Shown here: piece by piece, positions 24,454 to 32,945 of the stretch
Layout: every line of letters starts with the position of its first letter
Position numbering within the stretch: position 1 is the first letter of the stretch
Assembly: GCA_016296345.1 (NCBI GenBank)
Contig: JAEDJL010000001.1
Coordinates: forward strand, 1-64,000
DNA from: Bacteroidales bacterium
Lineage (GTDB): Bacteria > Bacteroidota > Bacteroidia > Bacteroidales > P3
Direction of reading: 5' to 3'
DNA length: 64,000 bases
Notes under the pieces: generated by a model
Databases searched by the model: none
Told to the model about the DNA's origin: nothing
What the model saw: only the letters and a program-made list of their open reading frames with translations
Position numbers and translations under genes: made by a program

Positions 24454-25962
24454 ATGAACGTAGCAGTCGATTTATTTGAATTTTTGCACAGCCAAGACAG
24501 AGCCGAATTGCCGGGATTGGGAACATTCGTTGTTCGTCGGCAGTCGGCAACAATATCTCCCCTCACAGGGACAATAGAACCCCCTTGCCGCAGTCTTGCT
24601 TTCAAACAAGAAGAAAGCGGAGACATGACTTTTGTAAGAAGCATGGCAGAAAAGGAATTTATATCCGAGCAGACAGCTCTTGTATGGATTAAACAATATA
24701 CCCAATCGGTAAAAGAGAAATTGGACTCGGGACAAAAATGTAAGATAGGTTCGTTGGGCGAATTGTCGAAAGACTTTTCGGGAACTTACGTTTTTGTGCC
24801 TCAGGTGCAAAATCTGTTGGACGATGCTTTCGCTTTTACAACTTTGAAAAACGTAAAAACTTTCGATACAGAAGAAAAAATCGAACCACTTCGCACAAGA
24901 GAACCGCTTGAAGACCTTCCGCAAGAGCCTCTTTCGGACTTGCCAAAAGAACAAGACCTTCCGCAAGAGATTGTTGAAGAACCAAAAGAACAACAGCTCC
25001 CCGAAGAAGAACTTCCGCACGAAACAGTTTCTCATACCGAAGCCGTGGTTGCAGAGGAGCTTGAAACACCAGAGCCTGAACAAGAAGTAAAAGAAGAACT
25101 GCAAGTAGATACAACTCCCGAGCAAGAGGCAGAACTTCAACCAATAGAAAAAGAAGTCGAGATTGAGGACATAACTCCGCAAAGTCAAAGCGTGAGAGAA
25201 CAAGCTCAGGCAATAATAGACGAAAACAAACGCCAAAAAGAGCAGGAGGAAGAACGCCGCCACTTGGAAAAGCAAGAAAACAAACGACGCAAGAAAGCAA
25301 AGAAACGTCGTAAGAGAATACTTATCATAGTGTTGAGTATATTGCTCTTCTTGTTGATTTGCTGTGGAGGATTTGTGCTTGCGTTCTACTTTAATGCACT
25401 TCCCGACAAACCATTCTTGAAACCCATAACCGAAAAACTTGCTTACTACATAACACCTCAGGCAAAGCCGGTGAAACTTGCAGCCCCTGCTGTCGAAACT
25501 CCTGCTTTGGAAGAAGTGATTGCCGAAAGCGAAACAACAGAAGAAGAGATTGTTGAGGTGCAGGAGGAAGTTGTTGAACCGGCAAAGCCGCAAAAGTCGC
25601 AGACAAGCCCTGCAAACACTGCCAAAAAGCAAGTTGCAAAGAAGACAGAGAAGAAAGAAAATACCGCAACCCCTGCTCCAAAGCCTGCAAGCGAAGACAA
25701 TTCGCCTGTTGTGGTACAAAACTATTCCAAGTTGGGATTTGACGTAATCGGAGGTTCGTTTACCAACAAGGCAAATGCCGAACGACTTGCCCGTAAAGCC
25801 AAAAGCCTCGGTTATGACAGCTATGTATTGAGCAAAGTCAAGAGCGGAACACCTATTTACTACGTCAGCTATGGCTCACGTCGCACATTGAAAGAAGCAA
25901 ACGACCTTATGGCAAAGATGACCGAGAGTTTGGGCGGCGAATATTACGTTATAAGCAGATAG
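24454..25962 (+). CDS. HU-CCDC81 and SPOR domain membrane protein
   Basis: 502 residues. The N-terminus carries the two HU/CCDC81-like domains of this Bacteroidota family (FEFLHSQDRAELPGLGTFVVRR and GQKCKIGSLGELSKD). A long Glu/Pro/Gln-rich low-complexity linker (about 145-270) ends in a Lys/Arg cluster. One membrane helix follows (about residues 289-311, IVLSILLFLLICCGGFVLAF). A second Pro/Ala/Glu-rich linker leads to a C-terminal SPOR domain (DVIGGSFTNKANAERLARK ... YVSYGSRR). SPOR binds denuded septal peptidoglycan. A cytosolic HU-like head with a periplasmic SPOR tail suggests a link between chromosome or cell-division machinery and the cell wall. The role is inferred. Confidence 0.9.
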   Translation: MNVAVDLFEFLHSQDRAELPGLGTFVVRRQSATISPLTGTIEPPCRSLAFKQEESGDMTFVRSMAEKEFISEQTALVWIKQYTQSVKEKLDSGQKCKIGSLGELSKDFSGTYVFVPQVQNLLDDAFAFTTLKNVKTFDTEEKIEPLRTREPLEDLPQEPLSDLPKEQDLPQEIVEEPKEQQLPEEELPHETVSHTEAVVAEELETPEPEQEVKEELQVDTTPEQEAELQPIEKEVEIEDITPQSQSVREQAQAIIDENKRQKEQEEERRHLEKQENKRRKKAKKRRKRILIIVLSILLFLLICCGGFVLAFYFNALPDKPFLKPITEKLAYYITPQAKPVKLAAPAVETPALEEVIAESETTEEEIVEVQEEVVEPAKPQKSQTSPANTAKKQVAKKTEKKENTATPAPKPASEDNSPVVVQNYSKLGFDVIGGSFTNKANAERLARKAKSLGYDSYVLSKVKSGTPIYYVSYGSRRTLKEANDLMAKMTESLGGEYYVISR

Positions 25963-25978
25963 AACGACACAAGGGATA

Positions 25979-27217
25979 ATGATAAGGATAGAAGAATATC
26001 CCTACAGCTACCATACACTTTCCAACGGCATAAGGTTGGTTCACCGATATACCCCTTCGGCAGTTTCTCATTGCGGTCTGACAATTGGAGTCGGCTCTCG
26101 CGACGAGAAACAAGCCGAAAACGGAACTGCACACTTCGTGGAACATTGCTTGTTTAAGGGAACAAAGAAACGAAAGGGCTTTCAAATTCTCGGTTGCATC
26201 GACGGAGTGGGCGGAGAACTTAATGCGTTTACCACAAAGGAAGAAACCTGCGTTTATGGTCTCTATTTGCAACAATATCACGAGAGATTTCTCGACCTTT
26301 TGGCAGACATAGTGTTCCATTCTGACTTTCCCTCCCACGGAGTTGAGAAAGAAAAAGAGGTAATCCTTGATGAGATAAACTCCTATTTGGACACTCCTTC
26401 GGAGCAAATCTACGATGATTTTGAGCAAATGCTGTTTGGCAACAATGGTTTGGGACGTCTCATTCTCGGAACACCCGAAAGGGTGGAGCAAATGAGCAGC
26501 GAAAAACTCAGAGCTTTCGTTTCAAATAACTATACTACCGACAATATGGTGCTTTCTGCCATTACCTCCACTCCGAGCGACAAGTGGTTTGCCCTTTGTG
26601 AGAAATTCTTTGGGTCAGAACCTGCAAGCCGAAAAACACATCGCCGAATTTCTCCACGCACTTACACACCCAGAACACTCACTCTCGAAAGAGATACCTA
26701 CCAGTCTCATATCATTGTCGGCAATCGGGCATACTCTTATCGAAGTCCTCAAAAGGTTGCATTCTCTCTTCTGAACAACATATTGGGAAGCGGAGCTATG
26801 AACTCATATCTTAATATGCACATAAGAGAACGCTATGGCTTTACTTACGCTATTGAATCTGCCTACACGGCATACTATGACAGCGGAGTGTTCTCGGTAT
26901 ATGCTTCGACAGATAAAAGACATACTGCAAAAACAACAGACCTTATCAAAAGGGAACTTGAAAACATGATACTCAAACCTCTTTGCAACAAAAGCCTTGC
27001 CCGATTTAAGAACCAGTTAATAGGACAGCTTGTCGTGAATGCAGACCAAAATCAAACAGAAATGCTTGCCATGGGAAAAACTCTTCTCAATTTCGGACAG
27101 ATTACCCCTTTGAAAGAAGTGTGCAGGCAGGTTGAGCAAGTCTCTTGCAGTCAGATTACAGAGGTTGCCCGAGAGATTTTTGCACCCGAGCGTCTCTCTG
27201 TCATACAATATGGATAG
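25979..27217 (+). CDS. M16 family zinc peptidase (insulinase/processing-peptidase type)
   Basis: 412 residues, matching single-chain M16B peptidases. The inverted zinc motif HFVEH (residues 52-56, HxxEH) and the distal Glu in EKEVILDEINSY are present, so it should be active. The N-terminal start is YSYHTLSNGIRLVH; the C-terminal half has the typical RYGFTYAIESAY region with the Arg/Tyr pair of M16 enzymes. No signal peptide is seen, so it is probably cytosolic or peripheral. It lies 16 bp after the SPOR gene and ends the operon. Confidence 0.93.
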   Translation: MIRIEEYPYSYHTLSNGIRLVHRYTPSAVSHCGLTIGVGSRDEKQAENGTAHFVEHCLFKGTKKRKGFQILGCIDGVGGELNAFTTKEETCVYGLYLQQYHERFLDLLADIVFHSDFPSHGVEKEKEVILDEINSYLDTPSEQIYDDFEQMLFGNNGLGRLILGTPERVEQMSSEKLRAFVSNNYTTDNMVLSAITSTPSDKWFALCEKFFGSEPASRKTHRRISPRTYTPRTLTLERDTYQSHIIVGNRAYSYRSPQKVAFSLLNNILGSGAMNSYLNMHIRERYGFTYAIESAYTAYYDSGVFSVYASTDKRHTAKTTDLIKRELENMILKPLCNKSLARFKNQLIGQLVVNADQNQTEMLAMGKTLLNFGQITPLKEVCRQVEQVSCSQITEVAREIFAPERLSVIQYG

Positions 27218-27293
27218 AAAGATGCGAAATCTGCCTTTTGAAAAAATGTTATCGGTATATAAACAATTAAAATATGCAATTAGAGAGCCAAAA

Positions 27294-27326
27294 TTTGGGG
27301 AGAATAGGAAAAAAGCCCTAAATTTG
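27294..27326 (+). promoter_or_regulatory. Promoter of the S46 peptidase operon
   Basis: TTTG (27294-27297), 21-bp spacer, TAAATTTG (27319-27326), 43 bp before the ATG at 27369. Confidence 0.75.
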
Positions 27327-27368
27327 CAAAATTAAAGTAAATTTCAAACAAATAAAGCGAATAAACAG

Positions 27369-29549
27369 ATGAAAAAAAAGTTAGTTAGTTTTGTGGTTAT
27401 GGCGATTGCCTTTACCGCAACCTTTGCCAAAAATGTCCCTTCGCCAGATGAGGGAATGTGGTTGCCGATGTTCTTCAAGCAACTCAACTATTCGACAATG
27501 CAAAAGATGGGTTTGCGTCTCACAGCCGAGGAATTGTACGATTTTAACCACTCTTCGGTAAAAGATGCTATCGTTCAGATGGGCAATTTCTGCACAGGAG
27601 AAATCGTATCCGACAAGGGACTGATGTTTACCAACCATCACTGCGGCTATGATGCCATTGCAAGTGCCTCAACCGTCGAACACGACTATTTGACCAACGG
27701 TTTCTGGGCATATTCCATGGAAGAAGAAATCCCAATCCCCGGATTGTATGTCTCATTTCTCGTAAGAATGGACGATGTTACCAAAGACGTTTTGAAAGAA
27801 CACATAAACGACGCACAAAAGTCCAAGTACGCCGACGAAATTCAAAAGAACATAGCCGAATTGCAAGAAAAATTCAGCGAGAACGGTCGTTACAGAGTAG
27901 AAATAAAACCTTTCTTTGAAGGATTAGAGTACTATATGTTCATATATGAGGTATTTACCGACGTGAGACTTGTTGGCGCTCCACCTTCATCAATAGGCAA
28001 ATACGGCGGAGACACAGACAACTGGATGTGGCCTCGTCATACGGGAGACTTTTCAATATTCAGAGTATATGCTTCAAAAGACAATACTCCGGCAGACTAT
28101 TCCAAGGACAACGTTCCTTACAAACCAAAACACTTTTTACCGATAAGTATCAAGGGAGTGGAGAAAGACGACTTTACAATGATATGGGGCTACCCCGGAA
28201 CGACACAACGATACATGACTTCTTACGAAGTGAAAAACACAATCGAGATTGACGACCCTTCATGTATCGCAGCAGGAGAGGCACTCTTGCCTGTAATGAA
28301 ATCGATGATGGATAAGGACAACGCAGTCCGCCTTAAATATGCCTCAGACTACGCTTCATACATGAATTTGTGGAAAAACAAAAAAGGAGAGTTGAGAGGA
28401 TTGAAACGCTTGGACGTTTACGGCAAGAAGAAAGCCATAGAAGACCGCTTGGCAGAGTGGATTGAGCAAGACGACAGCCGCAAGGAGCGTTACGGAACGC
28501 TTTTGTCAGACTTGCAATCTTGCTATCAAGCCATTGCCGCTTCGCCTGCAACCAAGTATTCTTGGTATGGCAACTTGGGATTGACCACAAGCAAAACCGC
28601 ACTTACCGCTTTCAGGGTTTATATGACCCTTCTTCAAGTGGAAGATATGATGAAAGAGGACAAGGAAATGGCAGAGCTAGCAAAGGGAGCCATAATTCAG
28701 GAGATGTCAGACGTCTTCGCATCTACCGACCCTGCAACAGAAAAGCAAATGTTCAAGGCACTCTGCAATCTTCTTTACTCAATCCCTGTTGAAGAAGGCA
28801 GACCTGCGGGCTTGACAGCTTTGTTTGACGACAAATACAAAGGAAACATAGACAAATTTGTTGAAGACGCATTTGCAAAGTCAGCCTTTGCAAACGAGAA
28901 AAACTTCAACAAATTTATGTCTAAGCCGAATACCAAAAAGTTAGACAAAGACTTGATTGCAAAAGTTGCCATGATGACCTTCCAAATGCTTGTTGCGACA
29001 ACCGAAGAAGCCACAATAGCCGAAGAAAAGTTGGAAGACACAAGAGCATTGTTTGTCGAAGCACTAAGAGCAATGGACCCTTCATTGGTTCAATATCCCG
29101 ATGCAAACTTCACAATGAGAGTAACATACGGACAAGTCTTGGATTACTATCCTGCCGACGCTGTTCACTACGACTATGTTACCACTATTGACGGCTTGAT
29201 GGAAAAAGAAGACCCTTCAAACGACGAGTTCATCGTTCCAAGCAAGCTCAAAGAACTCTACAACAACAAAGACTACGGACAATATGCCGATAAGGACGGA
29301 CGATTGATAACCTGCTTCCTTTCAAACAACGACATCACGGGAGGAAACTCGGGAAGCCCTATACTTAACGCCGACGGACACCTTATAGGACTTGCATTTG
29401 ATGGCAATTGGGAGGCAATGAGCGGCGACATAGCCTTTGAACCCGAATTGCAAAGAACAATCAATGTAGATGCTCGCTATGTTCTATTTATAATAGACAA
29501 GTATGCAGGAGCAAAGAACCTTATTGACGAATTGACAATCATTAAATAA
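27369..29549 (+). CDS. S46 family dipeptidyl-peptidase (DPP7/DPP11 type)
   Basis: 726 residues. The signal peptide ends in TFAK, so the enzyme is periplasmic. Serine exopeptidases of this family release dipeptides from the N-terminus of peptides, feeding asaccharolytic growth. The catalytic triad regions are visible: TNHHCGYD (His90/91), GGDTDNWMWPRHTGDF (Asp) and TGGNSGSP (Ser661). The residue 18 positions after the catalytic Ser is Gly (FDGNW). From memory this is the position that separates DPP7 (Gly, hydrophobic P1) from DPP11 (Arg, acidic P1) in Porphyromonas, so a DPP7-like preference is suggested. FKBP and Sfp genes follow within 15 and 8 bp. Confidence 0.93.
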   Translation: MKKKLVSFVVMAIAFTATFAKNVPSPDEGMWLPMFFKQLNYSTMQKMGLRLTAEELYDFNHSSVKDAIVQMGNFCTGEIVSDKGLMFTNHHCGYDAIASASTVEHDYLTNGFWAYSMEEEIPIPGLYVSFLVRMDDVTKDVLKEHINDAQKSKYADEIQKNIAELQEKFSENGRYRVEIKPFFEGLEYYMFIYEVFTDVRLVGAPPSSIGKYGGDTDNWMWPRHTGDFSIFRVYASKDNTPADYSKDNVPYKPKHFLPISIKGVEKDDFTMIWGYPGTTQRYMTSYEVKNTIEIDDPSCIAAGEALLPVMKSMMDKDNAVRLKYASDYASYMNLWKNKKGELRGLKRLDVYGKKKAIEDRLAEWIEQDDSRKERYGTLLSDLQSCYQAIAASPATKYSWYGNLGLTTSKTALTAFRVYMTLLQVEDMMKEDKEMAELAKGAIIQEMSDVFASTDPATEKQMFKALCNLLYSIPVEEGRPAGLTALFDDKYKGNIDKFVEDAFAKSAFANEKNFNKFMSKPNTKKLDKDLIAKVAMMTFQMLVATTEEATIAEEKLEDTRALFVEALRAMDPSLVQYPDANFTMRVTYGQVLDYYPADAVHYDYVTTIDGLMEKEDPSNDEFIVPSKLKELYNNKDYGQYADKDGRLITCFLSNNDITGGNSGSPILNADGHLIGLAFDGNWEAMSGDIAFEPELQRTINVDARYVLFIIDKYAGAKNLIDELTIIK

Positions 29550-29564
29550 AAAACAGAAAACTTG

Positions 29565-30185
29565 ATGAAACTGACAAACGACAAAGAAAAAGTAAGCTAC
29601 ATTATCGGCGAAGACATAGGAGCTTCCCTTTTGAGAGAAGGATACGACTTAGATGTAGAGATAATGCTCGCAGCAATCAGAGCAGCAGCCGAAAACAAAA
29701 GCGAGAACCTCCTTTCGGAACAGGAGAAGAACGAAGTGATGATGCGTTGGCAACAAGAAGTGCAAGCCAAAAAGCAAGCCCAAATGGCAGAACAAGCCAA
29801 GGGAGCAAAGAAAGAAGGAGCTGCCTTCCTTGCACAAAACCGCAACAATCCGGGAGTGTTTGAAACTCCGAGCGGACTTCAATACCAAGTGATAAAAGGA
29901 GCAGAGGGAAGAAAACCAAAAGCAACCGACACCGTTCATGTCCACTATCACGGAACTCTTTTGAACGGCAGTGTTTTCGATTCTTCTGTTCAGAGAGGCG
30001 AACCAATCTCTTTCCCGCTCAATCAGGTCATTGCAGGTTGGACAGAGGGCTTGCAGCTTATGAGCATAGGCAGCAAGTACAAGTTCTTTATCCCTTCGGA
30101 ACTTGCATACGGCGATCAGGCAGTCGGAACAATCCCTGCAGGAAGCACACTCGTGTTTGAAGTGGAACTATTGGACATAAAGTAA
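29565..30185 (+). CDS. FKBP-type peptidyl-prolyl cis-trans isomerase
   Basis: 206 residues from the ATG at 29565 (the TTG just before it is less likely). Layout as in FkpA/Mip: a helical N-terminal dimerisation part (KVSYIIGEDIGASLLREG, then an EQEKNEVMMRWQQEVQAKKQAQ helix), then the FKBP domain (VHVHYHGTLLNGSVFDSS, PLNQVIAGWTEGLQLM, IPSELAYG, IPAGSTLVFEVELL). It catalyses proline isomerisation during folding. Unlike FkpA it has no evident signal peptide, so it is likely cytosolic. It lies between the S46 peptidase and the Sfp-type transferase. Confidence 0.93.
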   Translation: MKLTNDKEKVSYIIGEDIGASLLREGYDLDVEIMLAAIRAAAENKSENLLSEQEKNEVMMRWQQEVQAKKQAQMAEQAKGAKKEGAAFLAQNRNNPGVFETPSGLQYQVIKGAEGRKPKATDTVHVHYHGTLLNGSVFDSSVQRGEPISFPLNQVIAGWTEGLQLMSIGSKYKFFIPSELAYGDQAVGTIPAGSTLVFEVELLDIK

Positions 30186-30193
30186 ACACCAAA

Positions 30194-30784
30194 TTGAACT
30201 ATTGGATTTACAGCATCGAAGAATGCGAGAAAGCCTTTGGCGTTCAAAGCTCGCTGAACAGGGCAAAACAAGTCTCGATGCTTGCAAAACAACAGTTGAT
30301 AGCTCAATTACAACAAGAAGGTTTGTCTTTCGATACGACCATTGCGGTTGGTGAGAAAGGCAAACCTTTCTTTCTTTACAATCAAGGGCTGCATTTCTCC
30401 ATTTCTCACACCAAAGACCATATCGCCATTGCAATCGGCTCTCGTCCTGTGGGCATCGACATCGAACACCGGCGAACCTGCAAGCCCGAAGTGGTCAGAC
30501 GCTTCTTCCACCCGGACGAATACGCCTTTATCGACAGCCTTATGCCCGAACAACAAGCCGAAGCCTTCACCCGATTGTGGACAATGAAAGAAGCCGCCGT
30601 CAAGTGTACAGGCACAGGCATAGCAGGAGAATTTGACCAATTCTCAATCCTCCCTGCCAAAGCAGGACAACAACCCGACTATACCGAGCTGACAATACAA
30701 GGCAAAGCTCCATACCCCACACTAAACCTCAGCTCTCACTACATCGAAAAGCACACACTCTACCTTGCCAGCTGCACTCTCTGA
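30194..30784 (+). CDS. 4'-phosphopantetheinyl transferase superfamily protein
   Basis: 196 residues. It transfers the phosphopantetheine arm from CoA to a carrier-protein Ser. Motifs: PFFLYNQGLHFSISHTKDH, the metal-binding GIDIEHRR and the WTMKEAAVKCTGTG block (W-x-x-KEA). This is the Sfp/AcpT type, not the short AcpS. The start must be TTG (30194) because the first in-frame ATG lies 28 codons in and would cut the fold; the stop of FKBP is 8 bp upstream. No polyketide or peptide synthetase is in the window, so the partner is probably the fatty-acid carrier protein. Confidence 0.9.
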   Translation: MNYWIYSIEECEKAFGVQSSLNRAKQVSMLAKQQLIAQLQQEGLSFDTTIAVGEKGKPFFLYNQGLHFSISHTKDHIAIAIGSRPVGIDIEHRRTCKPEVVRRFFHPDEYAFIDSLMPEQQAEAFTRLWTMKEAAVKCTGTGIAGEFDQFSILPAKAGQQPDYTELTIQGKAPYPTLNLSSHYIEKHTLYLASCTL

Positions 30785-30829
30785 TGCAGATTTGCCAACA
30801 AACTAACTCTCTGAAAGTCTTGCCGCTAC

Positions 30830-30913
30830 AAAACGCCATTTCAGTCAAATAAAACGCCGAGTTATTTTTCTCAAACGCCGTTTCATTTGACCAAAACGCC
30901 CTTTTGTCAAACA
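30830..30913. repeat. 21-bp intergenic repeat array D (four units)
   Basis: Units start near 30830, 30851, 30873 and 30893 (21, 22, 20 and ~21 bp). All four begin AAAACGCC or AAACGCCG in the same orientation. The array sits between the Sfp-type gene and the promoter of the ATPase gene. Confidence 0.82.
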
Positions 30914-30931
30914 GCTTTTGCAAACCGAGAA

Positions 30932-30961
30932 TTTGGTATTTCTCAAAAAATTGTATCTTTG
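30932..30961 (+). promoter_or_regulatory. Promoter of the ATPase-nuclease gene pair
   Basis: TTTG (30932-30935), 18-bp spacer, TATCTTTG (30954-30961). Transcription would begin near 30968, so codons before that cannot be part of the protein. Confidence 0.8.
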
Positions 30962-31059
30962 CCAAATGATTGTCGATAAGACGGCTTATGAGTTCATTTT
31001 TGCCGAAAGTCGATGAAAGCATATTAGTAAAGGTTGTAACAAATTTTGAAAACAGGAAA

Positions 31060-32076
31060 ATGATAACTCGATTTTGTGCCTCTGATTTTACAGTATTTTC
31101 CAATTCGGAGGTGAGATTTTCGCCCCAAATAAACATCTTCATAGGAGAAAACGGCACCGGCAAAACTCATCTGATGAAAGCAGTTTATTCTGCCTGCTGT
31201 CTGATTAACAAAAAGATAGATACGCCTTTCGATATGAAGATTAACTCTGTCTTTACACCCGACAGCATAGGACGATTGGTCAGAAGAAGCGTCGGAAGAG
31301 GCTCGGGCAGCATTTCCATTTACCGAAAAGACGAAGGAGAAGCAAACGAACGTTCGATAAGTTTGGAATTGACCACTCTGAACAAGGCAACCGTAAAACA
31401 AAAGGCTTGGCAGATTGACAAAGATGTTGAAGCTGTTTTCATACCTGTGAAAGATATGTTGGCAAACGCCCCGGGCTTTCGCTCCTTGTTTAGTCAGAAG
31501 AAATTGTCATACGAAGAGGTTTACCTCGATGTGATAGACAAAGCCTTTCTTCCTGCACCCAAAGGAAAGCCTGCCCCCGAAAGGAAAAAACTTTTGGACA
31601 TACTCAACAAAGCAATGTCGGGCAAGGTTATCACAAAGAACGAAACATTTTATATAAAGAACAGAAACGGAGAGTTGGAGTTTCCTCTGCTTGCCGAAGG
31701 ATTTAGAAAATTGGGATTGTTGTACCGTCTTATTCAAAACGAAACACTGACACACGGTTCTATGTTGTTTTGGGACGAACCCGAAGCGAACCTTAATCCC
31801 AAGCTATCGAAAGCAGTGGTGGAAATTCTCATAGAATTATCACGCATGGGAGTTCAAATATTTGTTGCAACTCACGATTATGTTTTGCTCAAAGAGTTTG
31901 ACTTGGCAGCAAAAGAAGAAGATGAAGTGTTGTACCATGCTTTGTTTCGCAACAACTATGGCGAATTGCAACACCAATCGACAACCGACATCGGCAAACT
32001 TGCTCAAAACTCTATTGATGACACCTTTTCGAGAATTTTGGACGACGAAATACAAAAAGGACTTGCCGAACTATGA
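31060..32076 (+). CDS. AAA/ABC-type ATPase (AAA_15/AAA_21, OLD/RecF-like), first gene of a putative two-gene system
   Basis: 338 residues from the ATG at 31060, where the typical N-terminus begins (MITRFCASDFTVFSNSEVRF). A start at 30988 would add 24 residues of unclear worth. Walker A GENGTGKT is at residues 29-36. An AEGFRKLGLLYRL segment occupies the ABC-signature position of this class. Walker B LFWDEPEANLNP has Asp239/Glu240, and the switch His is in ATHD (His272). The ~150-residue insert between Walker A and the signature is not recognised. These stand-alone SMC-like ATPases commonly pair with a nuclease-type effector in phage-defence modules. Here the stop overlaps the next start by 4 bp (ATGA), so the two are translated together. 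The defence role is inference. Confidence 0.85.
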   Translation: MITRFCASDFTVFSNSEVRFSPQINIFIGENGTGKTHLMKAVYSACCLINKKIDTPFDMKINSVFTPDSIGRLVRRSVGRGSGSISIYRKDEGEANERSISLELTTLNKATVKQKAWQIDKDVEAVFIPVKDMLANAPGFRSLFSQKKLSYEEVYLDVIDKAFLPAPKGKPAPERKKLLDILNKAMSGKVITKNETFYIKNRNGELEFPLLAEGFRKLGLLYRLIQNETLTHGSMLFWDEPEANLNPKLSKAVVEILIELSRMGVQIFVATHDYVLLKEFDLAAKEEDEVLYHALFRNNYGELQHQSTTDIGKLAQNSIDDTFSRILDDEIQKGLAEL

Positions 32077-32606
32077 AACTATTGCTTGAAGAAGAAAAAT
32101 TTGAGTTTGATTTCCCGAAAGCGAAAGCATTATACAAATTTGACGAAAGGGACATCAATTCTCCGAACTACCACTCTGCACCAATGAAAGCAGTCGATGT
32201 TGTTGCAGAATTTGACAGGTTTCAGCTGTGGATAGAAATCAAGGAGTTTCCACCCCATAGCATCAAAGCCATGCAGCACACCAAAAGCACCGAAGCAGAC
32301 AAACAGCCAAAATATAACAAGGCACATTTGACCGAAAACCTAAAATACAAATTCAGAGACACCTTTCTCTACCGTCTTTGTGAGGATAAAGCAACCAAAA
32401 CCATTGTCTATATTTGCCTTACAAACTTTGACGATGCACTCAACAGCTATTTTCGCAAGGAATTGCAAAATCAAATCCCTGCAGGGCAAGTATCCAGAAA
32501 CTCAGATAAACATTTGATTGCCAAAAGTCAGGTATATGTAGTAAACAAAGAAGCATGGAAGCGAAACTTTGCCGAAAAGTTTGGCACTTGCAGCAAAACA
32601 GCCTGA
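32073..32606 (+). CDS. Unrecognised 177-residue protein with a PD-(D/E)XK-like motif, partner of the ATPase
   Basis: I do not recognise the family. The central part reads as two beta-strands carrying Asp42 (AVDVVAEF) and Glu55-Ile56-Lys57 (LWIEIKEF), the spacing and hydrophobic pattern of a PD-(D/E)XK nuclease core. A helix with conserved-looking Lys/Arg follows (LKYKFRDTFLYRLCEDK), then another strand (KTIVYICLTNF) and a C-terminal VYVVNKEAWKRNF segment. There is no signal peptide or membrane helix. Translation is coupled to the upstream ATPase by a 4-bp overlap, so the two probably form a complex. The nuclease call rests only on this motif; it could be a non-catalytic member of the fold or something unrelated. 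Confidence 0.7.
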   Translation: MKLLLEEEKFEFDFPKAKALYKFDERDINSPNYHSAPMKAVDVVAEFDRFQLWIEIKEFPPHSIKAMQHTKSTEADKQPKYNKAHLTENLKYKFRDTFLYRLCEDKATKTIVYICLTNFDDALNSYFRKELQNQIPAGQVSRNSDKHLIAKSQVYVVNKEAWKRNFAEKFGTCSKTA

Positions 32607-32808
32607 ACGCAATCGCAAAAACACTTCATTCGTTTCAAATTGCGATGACTTCTTAAAGACAAACCGAGAATTTGTTCTCATGTTTTGAGAGTGTTATTGC
32701 TTCTGTATAGATTGGTTAAAGCTCGTAAGATGCAGCGGTTTTGTCTTTCGATTTGATACATAAGTTTGAAAAAAGTAAGAATGTTATGCTGTGATAAAAA
32801 TAAAGTGG
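32607..32808. other. Gene-free stretch after the ATPase pair
   Basis: No gene, terminator or repeat array recognised. One 12-bp direct repeat (TTAAAGCTCGTA) occurs here at 32716-32727 and again at 32887-32898 in the leader of the next gene. Its meaning is unknown. Confidence 0.4.
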
Positions 32809-32816
32809 TATCTTTG
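32809..32816 (+). promoter_or_regulatory. -7 promoter element of the outer-membrane barrel gene
   Basis: TATCTTTG, 130 bp before the ATG at 32946, implying a leader of about 120 nt. No TTTG at ideal spacing; TTATG at 32784 is the nearest candidate. Confidence 0.6.
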
Positions 32817-32945
32817 CAAAACGCAAGGGTGATTGAAACGGTGACAGTTGCTCTTTTGTTTTGTAAGTTTCTACCGATAGTTTTAATTAAAGCTCGTACA
32901 ATCGAGTAAAAAGTGAATTATTAACATTCTAAATTTATCAAAGAC

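Noticed and set aside
24472..25719. 415-codon minus-strand frame opposite the HU/SPOR gene
   Set aside because: Shadow of the Glu/Lys-rich plus-strand gene; its translation is a Phe/Leu/Cys-rich mirror with no domain, and the plus strand has recognised HU-like and SPOR domains.
31060..32606. Calling the ATPase pair a known system (Gabija, Septu, PARIS, RloAB)
   Set aside because: The partner has neither a helicase, an HNH motif nor a TOPRIM motif that I can see, so no named system fits.
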